Origin: Sulfuritalea sp.
Lineage (GTDB): Bacteria; Pseudomonadota; Gammaproteobacteria; Burkholderiales; Rhodocyclaceae
NCBI GenBank assembly: GCA_022842325.1
Contig: JALHPU010000012.1
Coordinates: 49,921-113,920 of the forward strand
Length of the DNA: 64,000 nucleotides
Direction: 5' to 3'
The notes beneath the pieces are model-generated. The model saw nothing but the letters and a program-made list of their open reading frames with translations, searched no databases and had not been told where the DNA came from. Shown piece by piece: positions 9,407 to 17,791 of the stretch (within the stretch, counting starts at the first letter, position 1; each line of letters starts with the position of its first letter). Both the position numbers and the translations under genes were made by a program.

Positions 9407-11146
9407 TTAGCTTGCGTCTTGCTCGGCGCACGAGCGTGCCGAGATAAACCGTTCCGCGGGGTATATAAAGTCAGAGCCGTTCAATATCCCATCGCAAATC
9501 ACATCAAGCCCAACTGATTCGCCCTGCTGAAGTTGATCGGTATTCTGCAAGTCCAGGCGATAGGGTGGCCAACCGGTAGTGGGTACCGTCAGTTCGAGGG
9601 GGATCATACGGCGCAGAAAAAAGTGGAACGCATACTTCCTCGCAAGCAATATCTGCTCCTTCGCCATTTTCTTGCCGAGGGGCAATTGATCCAGAATTGC
9701 CAGGTAGCTCTCACGAGAGGTCGCATCCAGGGTCAATCCCTTGTTGCGAATCCACGCCTCCCCAGCGACGACAGTGGGAATTCCCATGCTTGTCAATTCG
9801 ACACCCGTCTTGGTGCCATAAATAATTACCGAATCACACAATTCGGCGAGGGTATAGGTACTGATATCACTCTCGGGGCCGATTACAAAAACATTTTTAG
9901 GTAGCACCGGGAAGCGATTCCTGATCTCCGCCACGACCGGCTGCCTTGATGGCAATGCCCCGCGGACTTCAGCAGGATGTACTCGAATTATTAGTTGTAC
10001 ATCGAGACGATTTGCAAAATATTCAATTGTCTCGACAACCCAGTCCAGCATATTTGGAAAAGCGTTCGCCGGATAGTGCAATTGTGCATCCCACATGACG
10101 TTGGTCAGCATGCCTATGCATGGCGTTGATCGGTCGAGCCCCAAAGTCTTGTATATCGCGTCAACGTCAAAATTCGGTCGATCGTGAAACCAAATCCAGT
10201 CCTGGGTCCCGTGCCACCGGCTTTGCAGATAATTCACGATGGCGACCTCGGTCTCTGCTGTCCAAAGCATATTCTGCCACCGCTCCACCGGCTCCCACAT
10301 CAAAGTGTGATGGTAAGTATCGTCATGGCTAAAAATAAATGACTGCTTGCGGTAGGCCGGGTTCCAATTAACCACCCTGACTTTGGCATTCCTTGCCACT
10401 TCGCCGATCAAGCCCTGTGGTACATAAATCCCATGGTGAAAGACCGCTGCATCAAAATGCACCTTGCCAAGCAAGTTGCGCGTCGCAAAGGTAGTCAGTA
10501 ATGCTGCCTCAAAATAGCGGCGCAGGATAGCGGCCCCTTGGGGCTCACCGTCAAGGCTTGCTTTGGCAAAAAATCTCAGAGTTCCGGCAAGCGCATGTTC
10601 GCCGATTGACAACCCTTCCATCACAAATTCCGGAATTTCTGAATCTCCTGTGCCCCTGGATATCCTGCCAGCAGTTTCCCAGTCACCCGGTGAAAGATGC
10701 TCGCTGTAGCGATGAATCTGAACACCAAGGTCTGAGAACATTTTGTTCGCTGGTGAGAAGCAGGTGTTGCACAGTGATTTCTGGGGGCCTTCGCGAACAA
10801 ACTGCTCAATGTGCGAAAACCAGGCGTATTCGCAGCCAAGACAGGCGGGTAGCACGGAATCACAAAGAAAAACATGGACCTCAGCTCCCCGGACTTTCAG
10901 AGCTGCGGCGATAAGGCTTTCCAGGGTGGTACCGGGCAGATGAGACCCTACGCTGGTCGCAATCAGGATTTTCTTTCCTGAAGCTAGGGACGGAAAGCTG
11001 TCAGCAATGCCCTCCACTTTCTTCCAGTTCGGATACGCGGTAGTGTAAGCACGACAATACCGCAACACAAGTTTGGAAAAGCGATTCAACGCCGGCCTGT
11101 CTCGTACTTCGCTTTTTAGCCACTCCAAAGGGCTGGTCAGGTTCAT
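9407..11146 (-). CDS. large surface-carbohydrate biosynthesis protein, copy 1 (capsule-synthesis/GT-B-like)
   Basis: About 579 residues and clearly paralogous to the product at 26606-28327: both share HPAEVRG, IYGTKTGVEL, GIPxVVAGEAWIRNKGL, DVICDGILxGSxFxYPxERF near the end, and FHHGIYVPQG in the middle. The C-terminal half, with HPAE and a late ...GIPxVVxGE loop, resembles the CMP/UDP-sugar half of GT-B enzymes and the Capsule_synth (KpsC/KpsS-like) proteins. A Cys-containing stretch near residues 95-140 (PACLGC...LCNTC) may bind metal. ATG 11146 is preferred over TTG 11161. Function is unproven; glycosyltransferase activity is my inference. Confidence 0.65.
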   Translation of the reverse strand: MNLTSPLEWLKSEVRDRPALNRFSKLVLRYCRAYTTAYPNWKKVEGIADSFPSLASGKKILIATSVGSHLPGTTLESLIAAALKVRGAEVHVFLCDSVLPACLGCEYAWFSHIEQFVREGPQKSLCNTCFSPANKMFSDLGVQIHRYSEHLSPGDWETAGRISRGTGDSEIPEFVMEGLSIGEHALAGTLRFFAKASLDGEPQGAAILRRYFEAALLTTFATRNLLGKVHFDAAVFHHGIYVPQGLIGEVARNAKVRVVNWNPAYRKQSFIFSHDDTYHHTLMWEPVERWQNMLWTAETEVAIVNYLQSRWHGTQDWIWFHDRPNFDVDAIYKTLGLDRSTPCIGMLTNVMWDAQLHYPANAFPNMLDWVVETIEYFANRLDVQLIIRVHPAEVRGALPSRQPVVAEIRNRFPVLPKNVFVIGPESDISTYTLAELCDSVIIYGTKTGVELTSMGIPTVVAGEAWIRNKGLTLDATSRESYLAILDQLPLGKKMAKEQILLARKYAFHFFLRRMIPLELTVPTTGWPPYRLDLQNTDQLQQGESVGLDVICDGILNGSDFIYPAERFISARSCAEQDAS

Positions 11147-11323
11147 GTGAAGTTCTCGCAAGGCTTACAGTCGCGTTACCCAGACTGGATGGTCGCCAAG
11201 CGCAGTACCTTTAAACACGGAGGGGATTGACTGACGCCCAGTGTCGCGGGGCGCCTTACCCTTACAAGTAAATACTACCGACCGAAGTGCGAGTGACACC
11301 ACTGGCAGTATGACTCGATATGA
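11147..11323. other. intergenic gap with no convincing gene
   Basis: About 177 bases between the copy-1 surface-carbohydrate gene and the hairpin. A 60-codon minus-strand frame exists here (11165-11347) but has no ribosome site and its start falls within the inverted repeat. It could contain a promoter for the downstream genes; I see no strong -35/-10 pair. Confidence 0.5.
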
Positions 11324-11360
11324 GTGGCTGATATTATTGCTTGGCAATAATATCAGCCAC
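11324..11360. repeat. perfect 17-bp inverted repeat at the 3' end of the WecE-like gene
   Basis: Left arm 11324-11340 (GTGGCTGATATTATTGC) is the exact reverse complement of right arm 11344-11360, with a 3-nt loop. The stop codon of the aminotransferase gene (11334-11336) lies in the left arm and the right arm encodes its last residues. On the plus strand it is followed by CCTTTTTGG, on the minus strand by no T-run. It may act as a 3' hairpin for the aminotransferase mRNA, or record a palindrome-forming mutation. Confidence 0.75.
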
Positions 11361-12455
11361 CCTTTTTGGAATTTCAGTATTCAATCCAACCCACAGCGGT
11401 AGGCGCAACAGCCGATCACTGATGTCGTCGGTTACTGCCATCGAAGATCCAACACGACCAAAGAGCCGCCCGGCCGGAGAGCTATGCAGCGGGACGTAAT
11501 GAAAAACCGAGTGAATTCCTTCCCGTTTGAGATCAGCGATCAGCTTGGTTCTTTTTTCCAAGGAAGGCAATAGTACGTAGTACATGTGCGCATTGTGCCG
11601 ACATTCCGAAGGAACAATTGGGCGGCGAAGCAATCCGTCATGTTCGAGAGGTGCCATCGCCATATGGTAGCTATCCCAAGCTGCCAGGCGACGCTCCGTA
11701 ATTGACTGTGCCTCCTCCATCTGCGCCCACAAAAAGGCAGAGATTACCTCTCCCGGCAAGTAGGAGGATCCAATATCTACCCAAGAGTACTTGTCGACCT
11801 CTCCGCGGAAAAACTGGGATCGGTTGGTGCCTTTTTCACGGATAATCTCAGCGCGTCCTGCAAAGCGTTCGTCGTTGATCAAAAGAGCCCCGCCTTCACC
11901 AGAAATGATATTTTTGGTCTCGTGAAAGGAGTACGCACCCAAGTGGCCTATGGAACCGAGCGGTTTGCCGGCGTACGTTGACATGATCCCCTGTGCGGCA
12001 TCTTCAATGACCATAAGATGATGACGCTGCGCGATATCCAAGATGACATTCATCTCGCAACCCACCCCCGCATAATGCACGGGGACGATCGCCTTGGTAC
12101 GGCTTGTGATGGCGGCCTCAATCTTGGTCTCGTCGATATTCAGCGTGTCGGGGCGGATATCCACAAACACTGGAACCCCGCCGCGTAGTACAAACGCATT
12201 GGCTGTCGAGACAAAAGTATAAGAAGGCATAATCACTTCATCGCCCGGCTGAATGTTCGCGAGGATTGCGGCCATTTCAAGTGCTGCCGTGCATGAATGG
12301 GTGAGCAACGCCTTTTTCGTTCCGGTAAAAGTCTCAAGCCAAGTACGGCACTTATTCGTGTACATACCGTCGCCTGCCAAATGGCCATTTGTATGAGCTT
12401 GGGCGATATACCAGAGTTCGCGGCCCGTCATGTAGGGTTTGTTAAACGGGATCAT
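11334..12455 (-). CDS. PLP-dependent sugar aminotransferase (DegT/DnrJ/EryC1/StrS; WecE-like)
   Basis: A 373-residue sugar aminotransferase. Starting at ATG 12455 gives MIPFNKPYMTGRELWYI, closely matching the WecE opening (MIPFN...); the start overlaps the upstream methyltransferase stop as ATGA. GAYSFHETKNIISGEGGALL carries the PLP lysine, and VIEDAAQGI holds the Asp that contacts the pyridine nitrogen. WecE makes dTDP-4-amino-4,6-dideoxy-galactose from the 4-keto sugar. With the WecD-like acetyltransferase five genes' reach upstream, a dTDP-Fuc4NAc-type sugar is likely. The dTDP-glucose genes rmlA and rmlB are not in this window. The 3' end forms a perfect hairpin. Confidence 0.88.
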   Translation of the reverse strand: MIPFNKPYMTGRELWYIAQAHTNGHLAGDGMYTNKCRTWLETFTGTKKALLTHSCTAALEMAAILANIQPGDEVIMPSYTFVSTANAFVLRGGVPVFVDIRPDTLNIDETKIEAAITSRTKAIVPVHYAGVGCEMNVILDIAQRHHLMVIEDAAQGIMSTYAGKPLGSIGHLGAYSFHETKNIISGEGGALLINDERFAGRAEIIREKGTNRSQFFRGEVDKYSWVDIGSSYLPGEVISAFLWAQMEEAQSITERRLAAWDSYHMAMAPLEHDGLLRRPIVPSECRHNAHMYYVLLPSLEKRTKLIADLKREGIHSVFHYVPLHSSPAGRLFGRVGSSMAVTDDISDRLLRLPLWVGLNTEIPKRVADIIAKQ

Positions 12456-13066
12456 TTGCGCATGCATTCCATATAGCAATGCGTGTAGGGAATCCAATTT
12501 CGGTGACGAACCTCCACTCTCGCGCGGTCGAAAACCATGCTAACAAGATTTTCATATTCCTTGCCCGTGCGAACGTTTTGCCCTCGGTCAAAGCCAATTA
12601 AGAATCGTGCAATTGGACTTTGATGATCTTCAAAACATGGATCGAATGTGACTAGACGGCCTCCCGGCTTAAGCGCGGTGTGCGCGAGGTTTAGGGTGGC
12701 TATAGCAGTCGGGTCGTCAAGATGGTGCAGCAGGCCCAACGCCATTACAATGTCGACGGACCCCATTCTCTCTATTTCTGCGGATGTTAACTCCTCGCAG
12801 TGAAACTGACCGCGCTGGCCGAAGCGTTCGACAGCTCGCGATATATAGGCGCTATCGATATCATAACCATGGTATTTAACACTGGGTAAATATCCCAATA
12901 TATCCGCGGGGCCACATCCTATATCGAGGATGGAGCAGCCATCAAAAGGACGCACGAAATCTCGTACAAACATGCGACGTATCGCATCTGCGCCCATTAC
13001 GTTTTGGAATGTACTGTAGATCCATGGACTCGAAAACACCGCACGCATTCCTGATGTAATCTGCAC
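12452..13066 (-). CDS. class I SAM-dependent methyltransferase
   Basis: A 204-residue methyltransferase with motif I SILDIGCGPADILGYLP near residue 45, acidic motif YDIDSAY, VDIVMALGLLHHLDDP (motif IV region) and LKPGGRLVTFDP. These are typical of small class I O-, N- or C-methyltransferases acting on small molecules or sugars. The stop overlaps the ATG of the WecE-like gene by four bases and the start shares one base with the stop of the small membrane gene, so the three are coupled. It probably methylates the amino-sugar or another residue of the same glycan; substrate unknown. Confidence 0.82.
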   Translation of the reverse strand: MQITSGMRAVFSSPWIYSTFQNVMGADAIRRMFVRDFVRPFDGCSILDIGCGPADILGYLPSVKYHGYDIDSAYISRAVERFGQRGQFHCEELTSAEIERMGSVDIVMALGLLHHLDDPTAIATLNLAHTALKPGGRLVTFDPCFEDHQSPIARFLIGFDRGQNVRTGKEYENLVSMVFDRARVEVRHRNWIPYTHCYMECMRK

Positions 13067-13446
13067 TATCGTGACCCCATAGCAATAACGAATATTCCCG
13101 CCATTACGAGAGCGGAGCCAATTAGTTTCGAGATAGTTATTGTTTCATTGAAAAGAAGGACACTTAACACCAGAATCAGGACATAATTTAAACTGACGAA
13201 TGGAAATGCATAGCTGATTTCAAAGCGAGTCATCGCCATCATCCATGAAATACCTGCGCAAAATGTAGAAACCAAGGCAGAGATAACCCACGGATTCAAA
13301 AGCAATTCCGCTATGTAATGCAGTTTCCCAGACAAATTGTCCGGGGTTGGTCCGGCTATTTCAACACGCCAGCGCATAATCAACTGACTGTAAACAGTGA
13401 ATAGAATAGTGGTGAATATGTAGCTATGGTTGACTATTTTTTCCAT
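13066..13446 (-). CDS. small four-helix DMT/SMR-type membrane protein (ArnE/F- or EmrE-like)
   Basis: A 126-residue protein with four hydrophobic segments, the size and layout of SMR transporters and of ArnE/ArnF lipid-sugar flippase subunits. ISYAFPFVSLNYVLILVLSVLLFNETITISKLIGSALVMAGI contains the fold's family features (SLNYV; the LLFNE turn before the last helix). ATG 13446 is preferred over TTG 13452. Lying between a methyltransferase and, upstream, the GNAT and polyprenyl-phosphate sugar synthase genes, it most likely flips an undecaprenyl-phosphate-linked sugar to the periplasm. That transport role is inferred from neighbours; drug export is the less likely alternative. Confidence 0.75.
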   Translation of the reverse strand: MEKIVNHSYIFTTILFTVYSQLIMRWRVEIAGPTPDNLSGKLHYIAELLLNPWVISALVSTFCAGISWMMAMTRFEISYAFPFVSLNYVLILVLSVLLFNETITISKLIGSALVMAGIFVIAMGSR

Positions 13447-13634
13447 CGTCAAATCGCCGATTCTTCAGTATTCATGGCCACACCTAGACCTAACAGTTAT
13501 TCACAAGTCCAATTATATTATTTGCTTCAGTGCAAACTAAGGTTCTGAAAGTATTGGGTCGTCCTCGAGTCCAATTACTAAAGGACCTAAAAGCAATCTC
13601 TCGATTACGTAACCATATTCGAAGCTTGACATAA

Positions 13635-14309
13635 TCATGGAACCAATCGATGGTAAACGTCCTCGGGGTAAGCGAACGAAAACCCCAGCGAGGCGTACAA
13701 ATTGATCACGGGCATATTTGCAGCGGAAATTGAACTTTGAACTTTCTCGTAACCTAATGCGAATAATTTGACGCAGATAGCGCTCCACCAGTACTTGGAT
13801 AAGCCTTGGCCACGATACTGCTCTTTAACGGCGTGTAGAGTTAGTGCATTTGAGTGGCAACCGATGAAGCCGGCCAACACGCCCTGCCAGTACAGTCCCC
13901 ATACCTCGTTTGAATCAAGTAACTGCCCCAGCCATTGACCATATCGCTTTTCAGCATGACGGCGCGCTAGGTTGAAGTCACGGTGAAACCTTCCGTGAAC
14001 AAAGGCACCCTCGCTGATCTGCAGGATTTGCTCGGGATCGACGTCTTGCGACACCGTTGCGTCGACATGTTCGGAGGCACGAAGTCGACTTGGGGTGCAA
14101 TTTGGTTGTATCAATGTATCGCAGTAATAGAAACCATATCGATGCAAAAGTCCTTTGTCAGCCAACGGTGACACTCGAATCGTATGATGGCCCCGCGTCT
14201 GTAGGGCTTCACGCAAAGCGCCCTCCGAATACTCAAGTAGCTCAAATGCGGGGATTTCCAATGCTTCCGTATCCCACGGTGTGGGCCTAATTGCAGTGCG
14301 ATTCTTCAT
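13635..14309 (-). CDS. GNAT acetyltransferase (WecD-like)
   Basis: About 224 residues, starting at ATG 14309 so that it overlaps the end of the upstream GT2 gene by 23 bases. The C-terminal half holds the GNAT acetyl-CoA signature: LHAVKEQYRGQGLSKYWW (the Q/RxxGxG/A motif A) and VINLYASLGFSFAYPEDVYHRL. The N-terminal half (WDTEALEIPAFELLEY... LLHRYGFYYCDTLIQP) resembles WecD/RffC, which N-acetylates dTDP-4-amino-4,6-dideoxygalactose. With a WecE-like aminotransferase close by, the pair would supply dTDP-Fuc4NAc or an isomer. A 188-base gap with no gene follows before the small membrane protein. Confidence 0.78.
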   Translation of the reverse strand: MKNRTAIRPTPWDTEALEIPAFELLEYSEGALREALQTRGHHTIRVSPLADKGLLHRYGFYYCDTLIQPNCTPSRLRASEHVDATVSQDVDPEQILQISEGAFVHGRFHRDFNLARRHAEKRYGQWLGQLLDSNEVWGLYWQGVLAGFIGCHSNALTLHAVKEQYRGQGLSKYWWSAICVKLFALGYEKVQSSISAANMPVINLYASLGFSFAYPEDVYHRLVP

Positions 14310-15231
14310 CGAAGGTTGATCTATTGATGATGTACAAGGGACGCTTTTTGCTTTCATCAAATGCCTTACCTAAATAGAGTCCCAGAATTCCGAGAATTGC
14401 AATTACAATTCCGCCAATTAAATATAGTGAAACCATCAAACTAGTCCATCCTGGTACCGTTGACCCGTGAATCAATGCCTTACCGAGGGTAAAGATACCG
14501 TAACAGAATGAAGTAGTCGCCATGAGAAAGCCAAACCTCACGGCCAAGCGGAGTGGTTTATCGGAATATGCGATGATCGTATCGCTTGCCAGTTTCGCTA
14601 GCTTTTTAAACGTGTAGGTCGACTTACCTTCGAAACGAGTGCCGTGTTCGACGTCAATGCTGGACGATGGAAAGCCCATCCAGGTCACGAGGCCGCCAAA
14701 AAATCGAAGTTGCTCCCCCATTCGCCTGTAGTTTGTGACAACCTTGCGCGACATAATGCAAAAGTTGCCGCTGCTGCCATCATAGTCAAAGTCGGCCAAG
14801 TAGCTGAATACGCGATAAAATATCCAAGATGTTAGGCGCTTGATTGCTGGGTCGCGTCGTCCTAGCCGGCGTGCTCGCACGATCTCGAAACCTTCATTTG
14901 CTTTTGCATATAGGCGTGGTATCTCCTCCGGGCGATCCTGGAGGTCGCAATCCATAACTACAACCCAGTCGCCGCGCGAGTAGTCTAGACCAGCTGTTAT
15001 GCCATAATGCTGCCCAAAATTTCGTGAAAACTGTATGCCCCGAACCCGTTTATCTCGCCTTGCAAGATCTTCAATTAGGCGCCAAGAACCATCACCACCG
15101 CAATCCTCCACAAGTATGATTTCATAGTCATCGGTTACGGAAGCTAACGCCAACCGGAGGCGCCTGTAAAGTTCCTCCAAACAATTTTCTGCCTCATAGA
15201 CCGGAACTACTACTGAAAGATGTGGGGTCAT
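14287..15231 (-). CDS. polyprenyl-phosphate sugar synthase, GT2 (GtrB/ArnC/DPM1-like)
   Basis: A 314-residue GT2 enzyme with two C-terminal membrane segments. LSVVVPVYEAENCLEELYRRL opens the GT-A domain; VVMDCDLQDRPEEIPRL contains the DxD plus DLQDxPE motif diagnostic of the GtrB/ArnC/dolichyl-phosphate mannose synthase group. The two terminal helices (about residues 230-290) are separated by a short loop, as in GtrB. It would load a sugar from a nucleotide carrier onto undecaprenyl phosphate at the cytoplasmic face. The small SMR-like gene and the large membrane protein on either side complete a flippase and final transferase set, as in O-antigen glucosylation and Arn lipid A modification. 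Confidence 0.88.
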   Translation of the reverse strand: MTPHLSVVVPVYEAENCLEELYRRLRLALASVTDDYEIILVEDCGGDGSWRLIEDLARRDKRVRGIQFSRNFGQHYGITAGLDYSRGDWVVVMDCDLQDRPEEIPRLYAKANEGFEIVRARRLGRRDPAIKRLTSWIFYRVFSYLADFDYDGSSGNFCIMSRKVVTNYRRMGEQLRFFGGLVTWMGFPSSSIDVEHGTRFEGKSTYTFKKLAKLASDTIIAYSDKPLRLAVRFGFLMATTSFCYGIFTLGKALIHGSTVPGWTSLMVSLYLIGGIVIAILGILGLYLGKAFDESKKRPLYIINRSTFDEESHCN

Positions 15232-15282
15232 CGGATCGTTCTGTCCAAAGTTTCGCTAATTCGCAAGTATGCTTAATAAGGG

Positions 15283-17022
15283 CTAAGAACGCAGACTAGT
15301 ATTTTTATACACGATGACCTTTCCATATGGCCCGTCTACGCTCCCGCAGTTTTCCCAGATTGCCGGGGTGGATGAGAGGTATCTATTGACGTGATATGCG
15401 ATGTTCTCAGTGTATTCATCGCCAAATGCATCGAGTATCGCATTCCTCCGTGGCTCATCGAGAGCTACAAAAATGTCTACTTTTTTATTGATGACATTAA
15501 CAATTGCGATCCCATCATCACGTTCATTTCCTGAATACCGCATCGCCCATTGACTTTTTCTTATGTCAAATGCTTGCAAGGATTTCACATTCCGGTTAAA
15601 TTTGGATTTGATAAGTGGCTGTAGAAACCGACCATAATAAGTGAAGTTGGCATCTATGGTCTGTATTCTGTCGCTATCGTTTGTCGGAAGATTAAGCGCG
15701 ACCATGTCGACAAGTTTCTGCTGGAATAGAGCCATTTCCGCTTCTTTCGGGCGAGGGTAAACAAATGACTCTGATGTCAAGTATGAATATATATTTGCTG
15801 ATAGCGCGATTGGCATTATGACCACCAGGAATTTGCAGAATTTATTAAATGAATAGCTATTGCCGGATTCCATTGAACGGTTGAACGGTGCAAGGAAAAA
15901 TATCAATGCACCTGGAATCGCATAGAATGTTTGCTCTAAAATTGATTCAACTCGCATTATGACGAATAGCAATATTGGGTAGGCTATTAATGCCCACGTC
16001 ACGGCTGCTCTATCCCACTTGTCATCACTGGACTTTCCGGAGCGGGCCATTGAAGCCACTGCCGCAAAAATTAGGGCGACTAAGAGCGCCGCTGGTAAGC
16101 CTACGTGATGAAGTAGCTGAACACCCGTTACGCGCAGCGAAGCGGCTATCGTGCTATTTAGAGCATAACCAGCCAACATGTAAAACTTGAATGTGTCCGC
16201 GGCATTCACAACAATAAAATATCCAGCCACTACGGACAGGCCAATCAGGAGCATTGCCGGGTAAGCTATTAAATCCAACGGCCGGCCACCTTCATTCCTG
16301 TACCGGCGTATTCCGTAGATCAATGCTATCGGGCCTAATACAAATAATCCATACAACCAAACCTGGTAGCGCATCAATGCGGAGATTCCCAAAAGTGCGC
16401 CTGAGAAAAATATCCAGGAAAGCTCCGATTTCTTTGACCGATCGGCTGCAAAAATAGCAAACAGGGAAGCTCCGAACATAAACGATGCCGGCAAATCCGG
16501 CAACTTGGACGGTAGTCCGTACATCGGATTCAACAGACCACTCGGCATCAAAGCACCGAGCCCACAGGTAACAGCGTAAAGCAGAGATCCCGTTCGTCTA
16601 AATAAGGCAATGGCAAGCAAGGCTAGAAAGACGAATGTTGCTACCCCTGAATAAGGTAAATGCCCATTGACTGAATAGGCAGCACCTTCTGGCAGCAGTG
16701 CGTAAAACGCCGTCCGCGCAGGATCTCGTGGGTTTTGCGCCGCCCCTGCCAAGGCCACCATGCGGTGGTTCGGGGTCTCGTTTTTCGTAATGACTTCCGA
16801 GGAAGTTCCTGCATCTATACTTCGGCGGCTCATTTGTTGAGTACTTGTAAGAGCGATATCTCGGATCCAATAGGATGCGGTATCTCCCTGCAAAGGCCAT
16901 CGCTTATAGAAGTGGTTGTTGGTGAATGCCGCAGTGGCAGTAAGGGTCATAGCGACAGCCAGGGCCCAAACCAATATGGTGAGCCACGGCCTCGCAACAA
17001 AAAAATCTCGGATTGGCAGCAT
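15283..17022 (-). CDS. large polytopic membrane protein, probable GT-C glycosyltransferase
   Basis: A 579-residue protein with a signal-anchor helix, then a first extracytoplasmic loop containing GDTASYW (Asp47), followed by about ten hydrophobic segments to around residue 400 and a soluble C-terminal domain of about 170 residues. That shape matches GT-C enzymes, which use a polyprenyl-phosphate sugar and carry a catalytic acid in the first loop. I do not recognise a named family. Neighbouring GtrB-like and SMR-like genes make a periplasmic sugar transferase role plausible. Base composition is clearly AT-rich compared with the flanks (23 G+C in the 60 bases 15781-15840 by hand count). Confidence 0.65.
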   Translation of the reverse strand: MLPIRDFFVARPWLTILVWALAVAMTLTATAAFTNNHFYKRWPLQGDTASYWIRDIALTSTQQMSRRSIDAGTSSEVITKNETPNHRMVALAGAAQNPRDPARTAFYALLPEGAAYSVNGHLPYSGVATFVFLALLAIALFRRTGSLLYAVTCGLGALMPSGLLNPMYGLPSKLPDLPASFMFGASLFAIFAADRSKKSELSWIFFSGALLGISALMRYQVWLYGLFVLGPIALIYGIRRYRNEGGRPLDLIAYPAMLLIGLSVVAGYFIVVNAADTFKFYMLAGYALNSTIAASLRVTGVQLLHHVGLPAALLVALIFAAVASMARSGKSSDDKWDRAAVTWALIAYPILLFVIMRVESILEQTFYAIPGALIFFLAPFNRSMESGNSYSFNKFCKFLVVIMPIALSANIYSYLTSESFVYPRPKEAEMALFQQKLVDMVALNLPTNDSDRIQTIDANFTYYGRFLQPLIKSKFNRNVKSLQAFDIRKSQWAMRYSGNERDDGIAIVNVINKKVDIFVALDEPRRNAILDAFGDEYTENIAYHVNRYLSSTPAIWENCGSVDGPYGKVIVYKNTSLRS

Positions 17023-17791
17023 CGAATTACCTCGCCAGACCGCACCGAGCCCAACAATTGGACTGGGACGATATTGGTCTAGAGTCTGTCTCGTTCAAAT
17101 ATACGGCGTGCCCAATGCAAATCGGCTTGAATAGATTTTTGGTAGTGTTGGTAGTTAATGACACGGGAAGATGTCCTGTTCAATCCGCTGGGCATGATCC
17201 TGCCGGCAGGCTAGATTTCCTATATCGCGCAGACCACTACCATTCGGAAAGATCTGCCAGTGTGCTTCATCGCCGCCGACAAGCGTTAATACGTCTCCAT
17301 TGTCAAAACGATGATGCCGCAGGGTGGTCAGGCGGTGATTCTGGAACAATCCACTCAGTTCAATCTCAGCTCGATTTATTAAAATCTCTACCGGAATCTC
17401 ATATTGCCTGAGTGCTACCTCAATCACATCAAGCAATTCAAACGAACCGTGGCTCGATAAGACAAACTCGCCAAATCCTTTCATGCATCGATTCATGTGG
17501 TATAAGCTTTCATTTGGCCAGTTAAATTGAGAACAGCCGCTAGCGCGTTACAACAAAAATCAGGATTAATTGTGCGAAATCAAAAGCGCTTCGACTTGGG
17601 CAGCGCCAAACTCTTTGCAGTATGGAATACCAGACTCTTGCTCATAGTCACTGAAATGTTCTTTTCTACATCTTACGAGGTGAAGCGAAAAATCTTGGGT
17701 ACTTCAGCGTCCAGTTGAGGGACGTAATCCTGGCACTAAAGCTGCATTGGCGATGAAAGCGTCAGGGTTTCTGAAAAAATCAAAAGCCAAT
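17023..17791. other. 769-bp low-coding region
   Basis: Between the GT-C-like gene and the next GT2 gene there is no recognisable protein family. A 113-codon minus-strand frame (17155-17496) is the best candidate and is listed separately; a 132-codon plus-strand frame overlaps it and reads like a shadow. The rest (17497-17791) is AT-rich with only short frames. The region could be the relic of a deleted gene. Confidence 0.5.
17155..17496 (-). CDS. hypothetical protein or gene remnant
   Basis: A 113-residue frame beginning at ATG 17496 (an internal ATG exists at 17484). No signal peptide or membrane segment is visible. The sequence is compositionally plausible for a soluble protein (SFELLDVIEVALRQYEIPVEILINRAEIELSG) but ends in a His/Cys-containing tail that looks unstructured. 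No ribosome site is visible before either ATG. I do not recognise the family. It may be the remaining piece of a longer gene lost from this polysaccharide locus, or a spurious frame. Confidence 0.3.
   Translation of the reverse strand: MNRCMKGFGEFVLSSHGSFELLDVIEVALRQYEIPVEILINRAEIELSGLFQNHRLTTLRHHRFDNGDVLTLVGGDEAHWQIFPNGSGLRDIGNLACRQDHAQRIEQDIFPCH

Noticed and set aside
11165..11347. 60-codon minus-strand frame near the 17-bp inverted repeat
   Set aside because: Overlaps the aminotransferase end, its start lies in the hairpin arm and there is no ribosome site.
17013..17411. 132-codon plus-strand frame
   Set aside because: Runs opposite the candidate 17155-17496 frame and has low-complexity Ser/His composition; no start support.
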